Source: Eimeria necatrix (Eukaryota > Apicomplexa > Conoidasida > Eucoccidiorida > Eimeriidae). Taken from it: DNA of 13,367 nt. The notes under the pieces are model-generated. The model was not told the DNA's origin. It did no database searches and saw only the letters and a list, made by a program, of their open reading frames with translations. Where the stretch lies: NCBI RefSeq assembly GCF_000499385.1, contig NW_013654776.1, positions 1-13,367 of the forward strand, read 5' to 3'. A program made the position numbers and the translations under genes. This document shows, piece after piece, positions 12,452-13,367 of this stretch (positions are counted from its first letter, which is position 1; each line of letters begins with the position of its first letter).

Positions 12452-13280
12452 AGGGGGCCACACTACAGAGCTGCTGCGGCTGCTTGCTGCTGTTGACCTG
12501 CAGCGGTTTCGCTGCTTGTTTGTTGCTGCTGAAGGAGACAGCAGCAGCAAAGCAGAAACCCTCGAGTTGCTGCAGAAACGCAGCAGCAACAAGGTCCCTA
12601 AACCCTAAACCCTAAACCCTAAACCCTAAACCCTAAACACTGCCTGCTGCTGCTGCTGTTGTCGTTGCTGCTGCTGCTGCTGCTGCCGCTGTGCTCCTAT
12701 TCGCGCTCCTGCTGCTTCTGCTGCTGCTGCTGCTCTTGCTGCTGCTGCTGCTGCTGCTGCTGCTGGGTGCATCTTGCTGCCAGAATTAGAATTAAATGGT
12801 TTAAACTTGAATTAAAAGTACAATTGGATTTAAATGATTTAATTGAAGTGCAATTAAAGTCATTTAAAGTGGAATTAAATTAAATTCAGAATTAAATAAA
12901 ATTTATATTTTGAAATTAAATTAATTTCTTTGTTTCGATTTTGCTGCTGAGCAGCAAATTGCGTTTTGCTGCACTCAAACGCCCCTTTAATTAAATCAAT
13001 TAAATCCAATTAAATGAAATAAATAAATAAATAAATAAATAAATTAATTAATTAATTAATTAATTAATTAATTAAATTAATTAAATTAATTAATTAATTA
13101 ATTAATTAATTAATTTATTTGATTTAATTTGCATTTAATTGCCTCCAGAATGTCCACTTGGACTTCGCCACAATTCCGCGTTGCCGCGAAGTTGGAGAAT
13201 TTTTTTTATTTTCTTTTTTTAAATTTTTAAAAGCTTTTGTGCTTTCTTTGAAACTCCTCTACAGCCACAAACCCAGACTC
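11639..13280 (+). CDS. ALG14: ALG14, membrane subunit of UDP-GlcNAc transferase (3' end outside the window)
   Basis: Alg14 anchors the catalytic Alg13 to the ER membrane. The pair adds the second GlcNAc to dolichyl-PP-GlcNAc in N-glycan assembly. Secure exons are the one ending at 12094 (KVVKTLVVLGSG), 12454-12593 (GHTTELLRLLAAVDLQRF, then KAETLELLQKRSSNK) and 13149-13280 (HLDFATIPRCREVGEF, then LKAFVLSLKLLYSHKPRL). The LGSGGHT motif, split by an intron inside a glycine codon, the IPRxREV motif and the LSLxLxxxxKPxL segment are family hallmarks in the right order. All three junctions keep phase. The first exon opens no later than about 11639 and encodes an Ala-rich extension with AAAAET repeats up to GDSSGFGFKGS, not known in other Alg14 proteins. 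The remaining C-terminal part, including the conserved NGPG region, must follow the donor GTGAGC at 13281. The intron 12594-13148 starts GTCCCTAAACCC, inside a telomere-like array. Confidence 0.88.
11901..11972 (+). repeat. 18-bp tandem repeat encoding AAAAET
   Basis: Four copies of AGAGACTGCAGCAGCAGC in the ALG14 frame, part of a longer GCA-rich stretch from about 11676 to 12060. Confidence 0.9.
12147..12453 (+). repeat. CTG-rich intron with a 60-bp tandem repeat
   Basis: The ALG14 intron 12095-12453 is almost wholly CTG with CTGTTCTTCC inserts. Units starting at 12181, 12244 and 12304 repeat at 63 and 60 bases. It ends in CTGCAG, the acceptor for the GGHTTE exon. The intron stays open as poly-leucine if read through. 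Confidence 0.9.
12597..12637 (-). repeat. Telomere-like array at the start of an ALG14 intron
   Basis: About five to six CCCTAAA units on the plus (sense) strand, starting two bases after the GT of the 5' splice site at 12594. Confidence 0.95.
12643..12775 (+). repeat. CTG runs in an ALG14 intron
   Basis: CTG units with GTCGTTG, CTCCTATTCGCGCTC and CTTG interruptions, on the sense strand of intron 12594-13148. Confidence 0.9.
13015..13113. repeat. AAAT and TTAA tandem repeats in an ALG14 intron
   Basis: AAAT units pass into about 20 TTAA/AATT units, a self-complementary AT-rich block about 35 bases before the acceptor at 13148. Confidence 0.9.
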
Positions 13281-13284
13281 GTGA

Positions 13285-13367
<83 letters not shown>
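13285..13367 (+). repeat. CTG run to the right edge
   Basis: At least 27 units start directly after the ALG14 5' splice site GTGAGC at 13281 and continue past the window. Confidence 0.95.

Noticed and set aside
11496..12461. Ser/Ala-rich minus-strand frame of 321 residues
   Set aside because: It mirrors the ALG14 repeats; ALG14 motifs on the plus strand are decisive.
12067..12615. A Leu-rich protein starting MKTLVVLGSG
   Set aside because: It is ALG14 read through an intron; splicing at 12094/12454 restores the conserved motif.

Overview
The window reads as nuclear DNA of a coccidian apicomplexan, most likely an Eimeria species. It is saturated with CAG/CTG triplet runs. It carries interstitial telomere-like repeats (TTTAGGG/CCCTAAA) in four places. 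Short GC-rich exons alternate with AT-rich or repeat-filled introns, and where frames are clear the proteins carry alanine and serine homopolymers. This combination is known from the repeat-rich segments of Eimeria chromosomes. All genes below were assembled by eye from splice sites, codon phase and remembered family motifs. No search was run.

Layout. 1-684: telomere-like DNA and a GC-rich stretch without a secure gene. About 874-1862 (+): small spliced gene with a Pro/Glu-rich C-terminus, unknown function. About 2071-3752 (+): nine-exon gene for a small secreted cysteine-rich protein. 3753-5067: intergenic DNA between convergent genes, with strong inverted repeats. 5068-10102 (-): a gene of about 11 exons that I identify as CCZ1, a subunit of the Mon1-Ccz1 activator of Rab7. 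About 10140-10960 (-): further minus-strand exons, either a separate gene or a 5' extension of CCZ1. 11044 to the right edge (+): ALG14, the membrane subunit of the UDP-GlcNAc transferase making the second sugar of the N-glycan precursor; its 3' end lies outside the window. The genes look functionally unrelated: endolysosomal traffic, N-glycosylation and a secreted protein.

The most unusual signal is a 14-bp perfect palindrome, GGTGTACGTACACC. It occurs 13 times exactly and 5 times with one or two changes. Wherever gene structure can be resolved the copies fall in introns, often next to a splice site. In two unrelated genes on opposite strands the phase-consistent 5' splice site lies inside the palindrome (GGT|GTACGT). 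Telomere-like repeats also sit inside introns of CCZ1 and ALG14, close to splice sites, with the C-rich strand as sense strand.
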